DNA from: Bacteroidales bacterium
Lineage (GTDB): Bacteria; Bacteroidota; Bacteroidia; Bacteroidales; UBA932
Direction of reading: 5' to 3'
NCBI GenBank assembly: GCA_017617475.1
Contig: JAFZWC010000036.1
Span: 1-12,694 of the forward strand
Length of the DNA stretch: 12,694 nt
The translations under genes were made by a program, and so were the position numbers. The notes under the pieces were generated by a model that saw only the letters and a list, made by a program, of their open reading frames with translations, was not told the DNA's origin and searched no databases. Shown piece after piece: positions 6,333-12,694 of this stretch. Position 1 is the stretch's first letter. Every line of letters starts with the position of its first letter.

Positions 6333-7673
6333 ATGGGAGAGAGGAATTATATCGATCTCCTGGAACTTCAGACCAGGATTAAGGAGAGCATTGCCGATGC
6401 ATTTCCGGGCCGATACTGGGTCAAAGCAGAAATCGCCTCCTGGAGCCCCCGGGCCAACGGTCACTGCTATCTGAGCCTCTCCCAGAGCCGCGGGGGCAAG
6501 TCCGTGGCAGAGGCCCGCGCCATGATCTGGAGCTGGAAATATCCGCAGCTCACCCAATTCTTCGAGACCAGCACCGGCCAGAAGCTCCAGGCCGGCCTCA
6601 CCGTGCTGGTGCAGGTTCAGGTGAACTTCAGCGAATTATACGGAGTAAGCCTTTTCATAGAAAACATAGACCCCGCCTTCACGCTGGGAGAAATAGCCCT
6701 GGAACGCAAGAAGGCTATTGAGAAGCTTACGGCCGAAGGCTACATGGACATGCAGAAGGAGCTGGCGCTGCCGGACCTTCCGTACCGCCTGGCTGTGATT
6801 ACTTCTTTAACGGCGGCAGGTTACCAGGACTTCCGCAACCACCTTCTGAACAACCCGGAGGGCTATGCCTTCCGGCTGGACCTCTTCGAAGCCCTCATGC
6901 AGGGCGAGCAGGCTCCCGCCTCCATCATGGATGCCCTGGAAGAGGCAGGGGAGAAGGGGTATGACGCCATCCTCATCCTCCGCGGCGGCGGCAGCGAGCT
7001 GGACCTGGCCTGCTTCGACGACTACGACCTGGCCGTGGCCATCGCCACTTGCCCCGTTCCTTTGGTTACGGCCATCGGCCATGACAAAGACGTCCATATT
7101 GCCGATATGGTGGCCCACGCCAGCGTAAAGACGCCCACCGCCCTGGCCGACCTTTTTCTGGAGGCCTACGAGGAGCAGGATGCCGTCCTGGACCACCTGG
7201 GACAGCGTGTGGCGGCAGCCGTGCAGCGCATCGCTTCCCGCGAGGAACTGCGCCTGGGCACGCTGGACGCCCGGGTGCACCGCGCCATTCAGGGACGCGT
7301 GTCGGCCCTGGAAATCCTTCTCCAGCGCAGCATCGGCCGCATTTCCAAAGGTCTCCTGCACAAATATGCCGACGTGGCGCGCCTCAGGGACAATGCTGCG
7401 CACCGCGTACAGTTCGCCGCCCAGGCCCGAGTGAGCGCCGAGGTTTCCAAGGTGGCCCTGAAAGAGGCCCTCATCAAGGCTTCCGACCCCCGCAACATCC
7501 TGGCCCTGGGCTACGTCCTGGTCACCGGCAAAGACAACAAAGTGCTCAAGACCGTGGACAAGGTGGCCAAAGGGGACCGCATAGGCGTCCGCTTCTCCGA
7601 CGGCTCCCTCACCGCCAAGGTGGACGAAGTTTACAGCGACCATATTGACAATAACCAAGTTAAAACCGCATAA
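6333..7673 (+). CDS. xseA: Exodeoxyribonuclease VII large subunit
   Basis: A 446-residue protein, normal for the family. Residues about 3-115 form the N-terminal OB-fold nucleic-acid-binding domain (YWVKAEIASWSPRANGHCYL, 28-47, is the typical entry). The catalytic domain follows, with AVITSLTAAGYQDF (154-167), ILRGGGSELDL (215-225), TAIGHDKDVHIADMVA (246-261) and KTPTALADLF (266-275), the conserved core motifs. A long alpha-helical/coiled-coil region (about 276-380) precedes the C-terminal segment. With several XseB subunits it degrades single-stranded DNA in both directions and acts in repair. The frame extends back to a TTG at 6315, but that codon is in the terminator T-run; ATG at 6333 gives the normal N-terminus. 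xseB starts 3 nt after the stop, so the two subunits are co-transcribed. Confidence 0.95.
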   Translation: MGERNYIDLLELQTRIKESIADAFPGRYWVKAEIASWSPRANGHCYLSLSQSRGGKSVAEARAMIWSWKYPQLTQFFETSTGQKLQAGLTVLVQVQVNFSELYGVSLFIENIDPAFTLGEIALERKKAIEKLTAEGYMDMQKELALPDLPYRLAVITSLTAAGYQDFRNHLLNNPEGYAFRLDLFEALMQGEQAPASIMDALEEAGEKGYDAILILRGGGSELDLACFDDYDLAVAIATCPVPLVTAIGHDKDVHIADMVAHASVKTPTALADLFLEAYEEQDAVLDHLGQRVAAAVQRIASREELRLGTLDARVHRAIQGRVSALEILLQRSIGRISKGLLHKYADVARLRDNAAHRVQFAAQARVSAEVSKVALKEALIKASDPRNILALGYVLVTGKDNKVLKTVDKVAKGDRIGVRFSDGSLTAKVDEVYSDHIDNNQVKTA

Positions 7674-7676
7674 TTT

Positions 7677-7865
7677 ATGGCTCAGAAGTTTGATTACGCA
7701 AAGGCGATTGCCGAGTTGGAAGAGATTGCAGCCAAGGTGGAAAATCCGGAAACCAAGCTGGACGACATCGATGCGCTGGTGGGCCGGAGTAAGGAACTCC
7801 TCAAGCAATGCAGGGAGTATCTGCGCACCGTCAAGGAAAAAATAGACAGTTTAGATAAGGAATGA
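7677..7865 (+). CDS. xseB: Exodeoxyribonuclease VII small subunit
   Basis: A 62-residue, mostly helical, highly charged protein beginning MAQKFDYAKAIAELEEIAAK. The pattern FxYxxAIxELExIxxxxE...LDD...L..Y..S.EL...C...L is the XseB signature (here residues 5-48). It forms a helical hairpin that binds the XseA coiled coil to complete exonuclease VII. Position 3 nt after xseA supports the call fully. The length is on the short side but in the known range. There is no Shine-Dalgarno sequence; AATTT precedes the ATG. Its stop codon TGA (7863-7865) overlaps the first bases of repeat copy C. Confidence 0.94.
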   Translation: MAQKFDYAKAIAELEEIAAKVENPETKLDDIDALVGRSKELLKQCREYLRTVKEKIDSLDKE

Positions 7866-7893
7866 GATCCCTCGACTTCGCTCGGGATGACAA
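7864..7893 (-). repeat. Short palindromic intergenic repeat, copy C (inverted)
   Basis: GAGATCCCTCGACTTCGC followed by TCGGGATGACAA lies on the + strand from within the xseB stop codon. Its reverse complement aligns with copies A and B: TGTCATCCCGAGCGAAG then TCGAGGGATCTC. The arms here are ATCCC (7867-7871) and GGGAT (7884-7888). The repeat contains an ATG (7887) in frame with the branching enzyme that is probably not used. It occupies most of the gap before the glycogen genes. Confidence 0.78.
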
Positions 7894-7895
7894 AT

Positions 7896-7900
7896 AAAGG
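7896..7900 (+). promoter_or_regulatory. Ribosome binding site for the branching enzyme
   Basis: AAAGG, 7 nt before the ATG at 7908, is a plausible weak Shine-Dalgarno sequence. It supports 7908 over the in-frame upstream ATG at 7887, which lies inside repeat copy C and has no such sequence in front of it. Confidence 0.5.
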
Positions 7901-7907
7901 ACCACAT

Positions 7908-9902
7908 ATGAAAAAAATCTACGAACAGGACCCCTGGCTCATGCCTTACAAGGACGCCATTGACGCCCGGCACGAGCGAATCTGGCAAACGCTGAAACAC
8001 ATTGCCGGAGACGGCCTCCTCAAAGACGCCGTGAACAACCACCTCTACTACGGCCTGCACAAGTGCAAGGACGGCAGCTGGGTGTTCCGCGAGTTCGCCC
8101 CCAACGCTTCCAAGATTTTCCTCATAGGAGACTGCAACAACTGGAAGAGGACCGATGCCTATGCCCTCAAACCCCTGGGCCAGGGCAACTGGGAACTCAA
8201 GGTGCCGGAGATGTTCCTGCGCCACGGCCAGCTGTACAAACTGTACATAGAGTGGCCGGGCGGCGGCGGAGAACGCCTTCCTTCCTACGCCACCCGCGTG
8301 GTCCAGGACGAGGTTACCAAGGTGTTCAGCGCCCAGGTGTGGGCCCCCAAGCCCTACCAATGGAAGCACGGCCACGCCGGCAAGCGCCCGAACCCCCTCA
8401 TCTACGAGTGCCATATTGGCATGGCTTCGGAAAAGGAGAAGGTGGGTACCTTCGAGGAGTTCCGCAGGGACGTTCTGCCCAAAGTGAAGGCCCTGGGGTA
8501 CGACACCATCCAGATCATGGCCCTGCAGGAGCACCCGTACTACGGCTCCTTCGGCTACCAGGTGTCCAACTTCTTTGCCCTAAGCTCCCGCTTTGGCACG
8601 CCCGAAGAGTTCAAGGCCCTGGTGGACGACGCCCACGGCAAGGGAATAGCCGTAATCATGGACATAGTGCACAGCCACAGCGTGGAGAATACCCTGGAAG
8701 GCCTTTCCGAGTTTGACGGAACGGACCATCTGTATTTCCACCAGGGAGACGCCGGACGCCATCCCGCCTGGGGCTCCCGCTGCTTCGACTACGGAAAAGA
8801 CGAGACCCGCTACTTCCTCCTGTCCAACGTGAAGTTCTGGATGGAGGAGTACCATATTGACGGCTTCCGCTTTGACGGAGTCACTTCCATGCTGTACTGG
8901 GACCACGGCCTGGGTAAGGATTTCGTGGACTACAGCCTGTACTTCGACGGCGGCGTGGACGAAGACGCCGTCATCTACCTGGCCCTGGCCACCCGCCTGG
9001 TGAAGGAAATGAACCCCGCCGGTTTCTCCATTGCCGAGGACATGTCCGGCATGGCCGGCCTGGCCGCCCCGTACGAGGCCTTTGGCGTGGGCTTTGACTT
9101 CCGCATGTCCATGGGCATAGCGGACCACTGGATCAAGTGGATCAAGGAACGCAGCGACGAGCAGTGGTCCATGGGCGAGATTTGGTGGGAGCTCAGCGGA
9201 AAGCGCGTGGACGAGAAGACCATCTCCTATGCCGAATGCCACGACCAGGCCCTGGTGGGAGATAAGACCATCATCTTCCGCCTCATGGACAAGGAGATGT
9301 ACTTCTCCATGAACAAGGCTTCCCAGAACGGCATAGTGGACCGCGGCATAGCCCTGCACAAGCTCATCCGCCTGGTGACGGCCGGCACCGCCGGAGACGG
9401 TTACCTTACCTTCATGGGCAACGAGTTCGGCCATCCCGAATGGATAGACTTCCCCCGCGAAGGAAACGGCTGGTCCTTCAAATATGCCCGCCGCCAGTGG
9501 TCCCTGGCCGACAATGACCTCCTCCGGTACGGGGATCTCCGCCGCTTTGACGGCGAGATGATCCATCTCCTGAAGAAGGAGGGTCTGCTGAAGGCCCGCC
9601 CGGAACTTCTGGTGGCCGATGAAGAGAAGAAAATCTTGATTTTCAAACGGAAAAACTGTATCTTTGCGCTGAATTTCTCCCCCGCGGGTTCGTTCACCGA
9701 CTACGGCGTATCGGCACCGGCGGGTGACTACGTGGTTGTACTGGACTCCGACGAGCCCAGATTTGATGGTTTCGGCCGGTTGAAGGAAGGGGAACACCAC
9801 GTGGCCCTGAAGGAGAAATGTCCCAACGGGAACCAGGCTTACGACCACACCCTCAGGCTGTACCTGCCCGCCCGGACGGCGTTTGTTTTGAAGCAAGTAT
9901 AA
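7908..9902 (+). CDS. glgB: 1,4-alpha-glucan branching enzyme, eukaryote-like GH13_8 type
   Basis: A 664-residue protein. An N-terminal helical part leads to a CBM48 domain (about 45-145, with GSWVFREFAPNASKIFLIGD, 56-75). The GH13 barrel has region I DIVHSHS (252-258), region II GFRFDGVTSMLY (319-330; nucleophile D323), region III IAEDMSGM (375-382; acid/base E377) and region IV ECHDQAL (443-449; D446). MGNEFGHPEWIDFPREGN (503-520) and a C-terminal beta domain (about 575-662) follow. The spelling FRFDGVTSM and the HPEWIDFPR stretch are typical of plant, animal and fungal branching enzymes and their bacterial relatives rather than E. coli GlgB. It cuts alpha-1,4 chains and rejoins them as alpha-1,6 branches in glycogen. 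The catalytic triad is intact. It is followed after 10 nt by the debranching gene and then a glycosyltransferase, forming a glycogen operon. Start chosen at 7908 for its AAAGG site. Confidence 0.94.
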   Translation: MKKIYEQDPWLMPYKDAIDARHERIWQTLKHIAGDGLLKDAVNNHLYYGLHKCKDGSWVFREFAPNASKIFLIGDCNNWKRTDAYALKPLGQGNWELKVPEMFLRHGQLYKLYIEWPGGGGERLPSYATRVVQDEVTKVFSAQVWAPKPYQWKHGHAGKRPNPLIYECHIGMASEKEKVGTFEEFRRDVLPKVKALGYDTIQIMALQEHPYYGSFGYQVSNFFALSSRFGTPEEFKALVDDAHGKGIAVIMDIVHSHSVENTLEGLSEFDGTDHLYFHQGDAGRHPAWGSRCFDYGKDETRYFLLSNVKFWMEEYHIDGFRFDGVTSMLYWDHGLGKDFVDYSLYFDGGVDEDAVIYLALATRLVKEMNPAGFSIAEDMSGMAGLAAPYEAFGVGFDFRMSMGIADHWIKWIKERSDEQWSMGEIWWELSGKRVDEKTISYAECHDQALVGDKTIIFRLMDKEMYFSMNKASQNGIVDRGIALHKLIRLVTAGTAGDGYLTFMGNEFGHPEWIDFPREGNGWSFKYARRQWSLADNDLLRYGDLRRFDGEMIHLLKKEGLLKARPELLVADEEKKILIFKRKNCIFALNFSPAGSFTDYGVSAPAGDYVVVLDSDEPRFDGFGRLKEGEHHVALKEKCPNGNQAYDHTLRLYLPARTAFVLKQV

Positions 9903-9912
9903 ACAGATATTT

Positions 9913-11841
9913 ATGGCTTTTTTGAAATTCAACAAGTCGGAACTCGTCAACCTCTCGTATTCCCTGAAGCGGGAGATTATGCTGGCGAACAAGACCGGAG
10001 CCTACTGCAACACGTCCATTGTTACGTGTAATACGCGGCGCTATCACGGTCTGCTGGCGGTTCCGGTAGAAAAGTTCGATGGCTACCGGCACCTGCTGCT
10101 GAGTTCCCTGGATGAAAGCCTGACCCTGCGCGGCAAGCGATTCAACCTGGGAATCCACTGCTACGGAGACGTGTACGAACCCCGCGGTCACAAGTACATC
10201 GTGGACTTCGACGCCGACCCCGTCCCTTGTGTCACTTACAAGATTGGGGAAATCGTTTTCCGTAAGAAGATCGCCCTGAGCCCGGACCAGAACCAGCTCA
10301 TGATCCAATACGAGCTGGTGAACGCCCCCGCCAAGGTTAAACTGGAACTCAAGCCCTTCCTGGCCTTCCGCAACGTGCACGGCCTTACGGGAGAGAACGA
10401 CGCCGCCCGCACAGACTTTGTCCCCGTTCAGAACGGCGCCGCTTTCTGTCTTTATGAAGATTTCCCTGCGCTGAACCTGCAGCTGAGCACGTCGGCCTCC
10501 ACCTTCAAGGCCAATCCCGTCTGGTACAAGGGCGTCACCTATTCCGACGAGATGCGCCGCGGCTTCGACTGCCGTGAAGACCTCCTGGTCCCCGGCACCT
10601 TCGAGGTGGAACTCCACAGCGGCGACACTCTGGTGGTAAGCGCCACGGCCGGCGAACCGGTGAACGCCTCGGGCCTCAAGCGCCGCTTTTCGGCCGTGGT
10701 GGAGAAAATCGGCCCCATCACGTCCTTCCATGACCAGCTGGTGCGCCAGGCCGATTCCCTCATCCGCGAGGATGGCGGCATCAAGCGCATCGTAGCCGGT
10801 TACAGCTGGCTGTACACGGGCCTGCTGCGTGAGACCCTGGCCTCACTGCCCGGCCTCACCCTTTACGGAAAGAACAGCCCCAAAGAATTCGAAGAAATCC
10901 TGGACAACCTCATCGCCGCCAACCAGGAGCGCCTCACCCGCCGCACCACGCAGGTGGAGGCACCGCTGTTCCTGGCCGTAACCCTGCAGCAATACATTGC
11001 CTACAACGGTCACCCCAAGGCGGTATGGGAAAAATACGGTCCGGTGATGAAGACCGTCATCGAGAGTTACCTGCCCGGCGGCCGCCAGGAGGTAGCCATG
11101 CTGCCCAACGGCCTCCTGTGGGCCCAGAAGGACGGCGTGGCCCTTACCTGGATGAATGCCTATATCAACGGCCGCGCGGTAACGGAGCGTCCCGGTTATC
11201 AGGTAGAGACCAACGCTCTCTGGTACAACGCCATCTGCTTCGCCCTGGAGCACGAGAAGAAAACCAGCGCCTTTGCCAAGAAGTGGATTCCGGTAAAGGA
11301 ACTCATAGAGAAGAATTACGAACGTACTTTCTGGAACCCCGAACTGGGCTTCCTGGCCGACTATGTGGACAACGGCGGCCAGCACATGGAGCTGCGCCCC
11401 AACCAGTTGTGGGCCGTCTCGCTGGATCACCGCTGCGTAAGCGACGAAATTGTGAACGAGGTCATGCGCCTGGTGAACGCCGAGCTGGTGACCCGCCGCG
11501 GTATCCGCACCCTGAGCCCCCGCGACATCCGCTACAAGGGCGTTTATGAAGGTACTCAGCTGGAACGCGACGAGGCCTACCACAACGGTTGTGCCTGGCC
11601 TTTCCTGCTGGCCCAATACTGCTACGCCAGCTTCAACATGATGGGCTCCGGCTTCATCAAGAGGGCCGAATGGCTCACCGAGGGCTTCTATGAAGACCTT
11701 TCCAAGCACGGCGTGGGCTGCTTCTCCGAACTTTACGACGGAGATCCGCCGCACGAGCCCCACGGGGCCATCTCGTCGGCCATGACCACCGCCGCTCTCC
11801 TGAATATCAATTGGCTCATCAGTAAATACAGGGAGGATTAG
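9913..11841 (+). CDS. Glycogen debranching enzyme-related protein (GDE_N plus GH133-like GDE_C)
   Basis: A 642-residue protein. The N-terminal GDE_N beta-sandwich (about 15-250) has NKTGAYCNTSIVTCNTRRYHGLL (26-48), the classic entry of this family. The C-terminal (alpha/alpha)6-barrel domain (about 275-635) has AGYSWLYTGLLRETLASLPG (295-314), LPNGLLWAQ (397-405), LTWMNAYING (411-420), ETNALWYNA (432-440), HNGCAWPFLL (557-566) and SELYDGDPPHEPHGAI (605-620). GDE_C proteins remove alpha-1,6-linked glucose from glycogen branches. Several usual active-site positions differ: TWMD reads TWMN, the WGRD-like motif reads LLRE, and the terminal QAWS-like motif reads SAMT. From memory some of these changes are shared by Bacteroidota homologues, but LLRE looks unusual. 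It may therefore be a debranching enzyme with a shifted mechanism or a non-hydrolytic glucan binder. It lies 10 nt after glgB and 3 nt before a glycosyltransferase. The start is preceded by AGATATTT. Confidence 0.85.
   Translation: MAFLKFNKSELVNLSYSLKREIMLANKTGAYCNTSIVTCNTRRYHGLLAVPVEKFDGYRHLLLSSLDESLTLRGKRFNLGIHCYGDVYEPRGHKYIVDFDADPVPCVTYKIGEIVFRKKIALSPDQNQLMIQYELVNAPAKVKLELKPFLAFRNVHGLTGENDAARTDFVPVQNGAAFCLYEDFPALNLQLSTSASTFKANPVWYKGVTYSDEMRRGFDCREDLLVPGTFEVELHSGDTLVVSATAGEPVNASGLKRRFSAVVEKIGPITSFHDQLVRQADSLIREDGGIKRIVAGYSWLYTGLLRETLASLPGLTLYGKNSPKEFEEILDNLIAANQERLTRRTTQVEAPLFLAVTLQQYIAYNGHPKAVWEKYGPVMKTVIESYLPGGRQEVAMLPNGLLWAQKDGVALTWMNAYINGRAVTERPGYQVETNALWYNAICFALEHEKKTSAFAKKWIPVKELIEKNYERTFWNPELGFLADYVDNGGQHMELRPNQLWAVSLDHRCVSDEIVNEVMRLVNAELVTRRGIRTLSPRDIRYKGVYEGTQLERDEAYHNGCAWPFLLAQYCYASFNMMGSGFIKRAEWLTEGFYEDLSKHGVGCFSELYDGDPPHEPHGAISSAMTTAALLNINWLISKYRED
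11832..11836 (+). promoter_or_regulatory. Shine-Dalgarno sequence for the downstream glycosyltransferase
   Basis: GGAGG lies 8 nt before the ATG at 11845, inside the last codons of the debranching gene. It is the clearest Shine-Dalgarno sequence in this window, where most starts have none, and it fixes the glycosyltransferase start. Confidence 0.6.
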
Positions 11842-11844
11842 GCT

Positions 11845-12694
11845 ATGAGAGTACTTATGTTCGGTTGGGAGTTTCCTCCCCATATCGCAGGCGGCCTGGG
11901 TACGGCTTGCGAAGGTATTGTTAAGGGTCTGGCCTACAACGGCGTGGAAACCCTGTTCGTGATGCCGTCGGCCTCCGGTGACGAGGACCAGAGCGCCACT
12001 ACCATCATCAACGCCTCGGACGTGGCCGTGGACACCATGGCCGAAACCGTGGACGAATTCCTGGACAAGGTGAAGTTCATCCACATCGGCTCCAACATGG
12101 TCCCCTATGCCGACCCCGAGGAGTTCGGCAAACTGGTGGAAGAGGACAAGAAGCGTCAGGTGAAGGATTTCTCCATCAGCTACGGCCAGAAATTCAAGTT
12201 CTCCGGCAAGTACGGCGCCAACCTCATGGAAGAGGTGGCCCGCTACGCCATGGTGGGCGGCACAATTGCCATGCAGCGCAAGGATGAGTTCGATGTCATC
12301 CACGCCCACGACTGGCTGTGCTACTATGCCGGCATCGCCGCCAAGGAACTTACCGGCAAGCCGCTGGTCATCCACGTGCACGCCACCTCCTTCGACCGCG
12401 GCAGCGTGGACAACATCGACACCCGTGTGTTCGCTATAGAGAAGCGGGGCATGGAAGTGGCCGACCGTGTGGTCACCGTGAGCGACCTCACCCGCGCCAC
12501 CGTCATCAACCGCTACGGCATCAACCCCGACAAGGTGGTCACCGTGCACAACGCGGTGGACTTCAGCGGACGTGAGAACCTGGTGGTGGAGCGCGGCGTC
12601 AAGGAACCCGTAGTCACCTTCCTGGGCCGAATCACATACCAGAAGGGTCCCGAGTACTTCATCGAGGCGGCCGCCAAGGTGCTCAAGCGCACCA
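11845..12694 (+). CDS. GT-B glycosyltransferase, probable glycogen synthase (3' end cut by window)
   Basis: The first 283 residues are in the window and the frame is open to its end. It starts MRVLMFGWEFPPHIAGGLGT, with AGGLGT (15-20) at the position of the donor-binding glycine loop of GT4/GT5 enzymes. Further features are DVIHAHDWL (150-158), VIHVHATSFDR (175-185), VTVSDLTRATV (210-220), VHNAVD (234-239) and the start of the second Rossmann domain with FLGRITYQKGPEYF (259-272). The GRxxxQKG phosphate-contacting motif is intact as far as seen. The family elongates alpha-1,4-glucan from a nucleotide sugar; the WEFPPHxxGGLG opening is the type found next to GDE genes in Bacteroidota glycogen loci. 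Whether it uses UDP- or ADP-glucose cannot be told, and another retaining GT4 activity remains possible. The catalytic C-terminal E-x7-E region is outside the window. Start is fixed by GGAGG. Confidence 0.85.
   Translation, partial: MRVLMFGWEFPPHIAGGLGTACEGIVKGLAYNGVETLFVMPSASGDEDQSATTIINASDVAVDTMAETVDEFLDKVKFIHIGSNMVPYADPEEFGKLVEEDKKRQVKDFSISYGQKFKFSGKYGANLMEEVARYAMVGGTIAMQRKDEFDVIHAHDWLCYYAGIAAKELTGKPLVIHVHATSFDRGSVDNIDTRVFAIEKRGMEVADRVVTVSDLTRATVINRYGINPDKVVTVHNAVDFSGRENLVVERGVKEPVVTFLGRITYQKGPEYFIEAAAKVLKRT

Noticed and set aside
7887..7907. ATG start for the branching enzyme 21 nt upstream
   Set aside because: It is inside repeat copy C and has no ribosome site; the next ATG has AAAGG at a good distance.
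8063..8716. Open frame of 217 codons in another + frame inside the branching enzyme
   Set aside because: It is a shadow rich in Arg, Pro and Gly, and the true frame carries the CBM48 and GH13 motifs here.
8580..9992. Open frame of 470 codons on the minus strand opposite the branching enzyme
   Set aside because: Same composition artefact, and the catalytic motifs on the + strand are complete.
10843..12549. Open frame of 568 codons on the minus strand across the debranching and glycosyltransferase genes
   Set aside because: It is antisense to two well-supported genes. Its translation is rich in His, Val, Gly and Ala with no domain pattern, as expected for the reverse frame of G/C-rich third-position coding sequence.

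Overview
The window most likely comes from a member of the Bacteroidota, probably an uncultured Bacteroidales of gut or rumen type. The clues are Shine-Dalgarno-poor, AT-rich start regions in an otherwise G/C-rich genome, a Bacteroidota-style glycogen locus (branching enzyme, GDE-type debranching protein, then a GT-B glycosyltransferase), and the C-terminus of the PRPP synthetase. This is inferred from protein character and gene order; no database search was made. Every supported gene is on the + strand and coding density is very high. No tRNA, rRNA, CRISPR array, transposase or phage gene was seen.

Region 1 (1-4046) is a tightly packed run: the end of prs, a small one-helix protein with four cysteines, a diacylglycerol-kinase-family lipid kinase, a membrane-anchored PHP-family putative phosphoesterase with its domain predicted outside the cytoplasm, and a phosphoethanolamine transferase of the EptA/MCR type. 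The last four genes are joined by a 1-nt gap, a 1-nt overlap and a 4-nt overlap. A coherent reading is an envelope lipid module: the transferase moves phosphoethanolamine from PE and releases diacylglycerol, and the kinase could return that diacylglycerol to phosphatidic acid. The PHP protein is the unexplained partner.

Region 2 (4047-6281) holds two housekeeping genes, der (ribosome-assembly GTPase) and nadE (NAD synthetase). Between them is a perfect 25-bp inverted repeat with a 15-nt loop, followed by a partial and then a full copy of a short dispersed repeat. An intrinsic terminator follows nadE.

Region 3 (6282-7865) encodes both subunits of exodeoxyribonuclease VII (xseA, xseB).

Region 4 (7866-12694) is a glycogen/alpha-glucan locus: a GH13 branching enzyme of the eukaryote-like type, a GDE/GH133-type debranching protein with altered active-site motifs, and a glycosyltransferase cut by the window end.

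Three copies of one short palindromic repeat (near 4050, 5498 and 7864) sit in three different intergenic gaps, each just upstream of a gene. Their arms differ in sequence but remain complementary within each copy. Together with the long hairpin, this is the main non-coding structure of the window. No intergenic stretch exceeds 300 bases.
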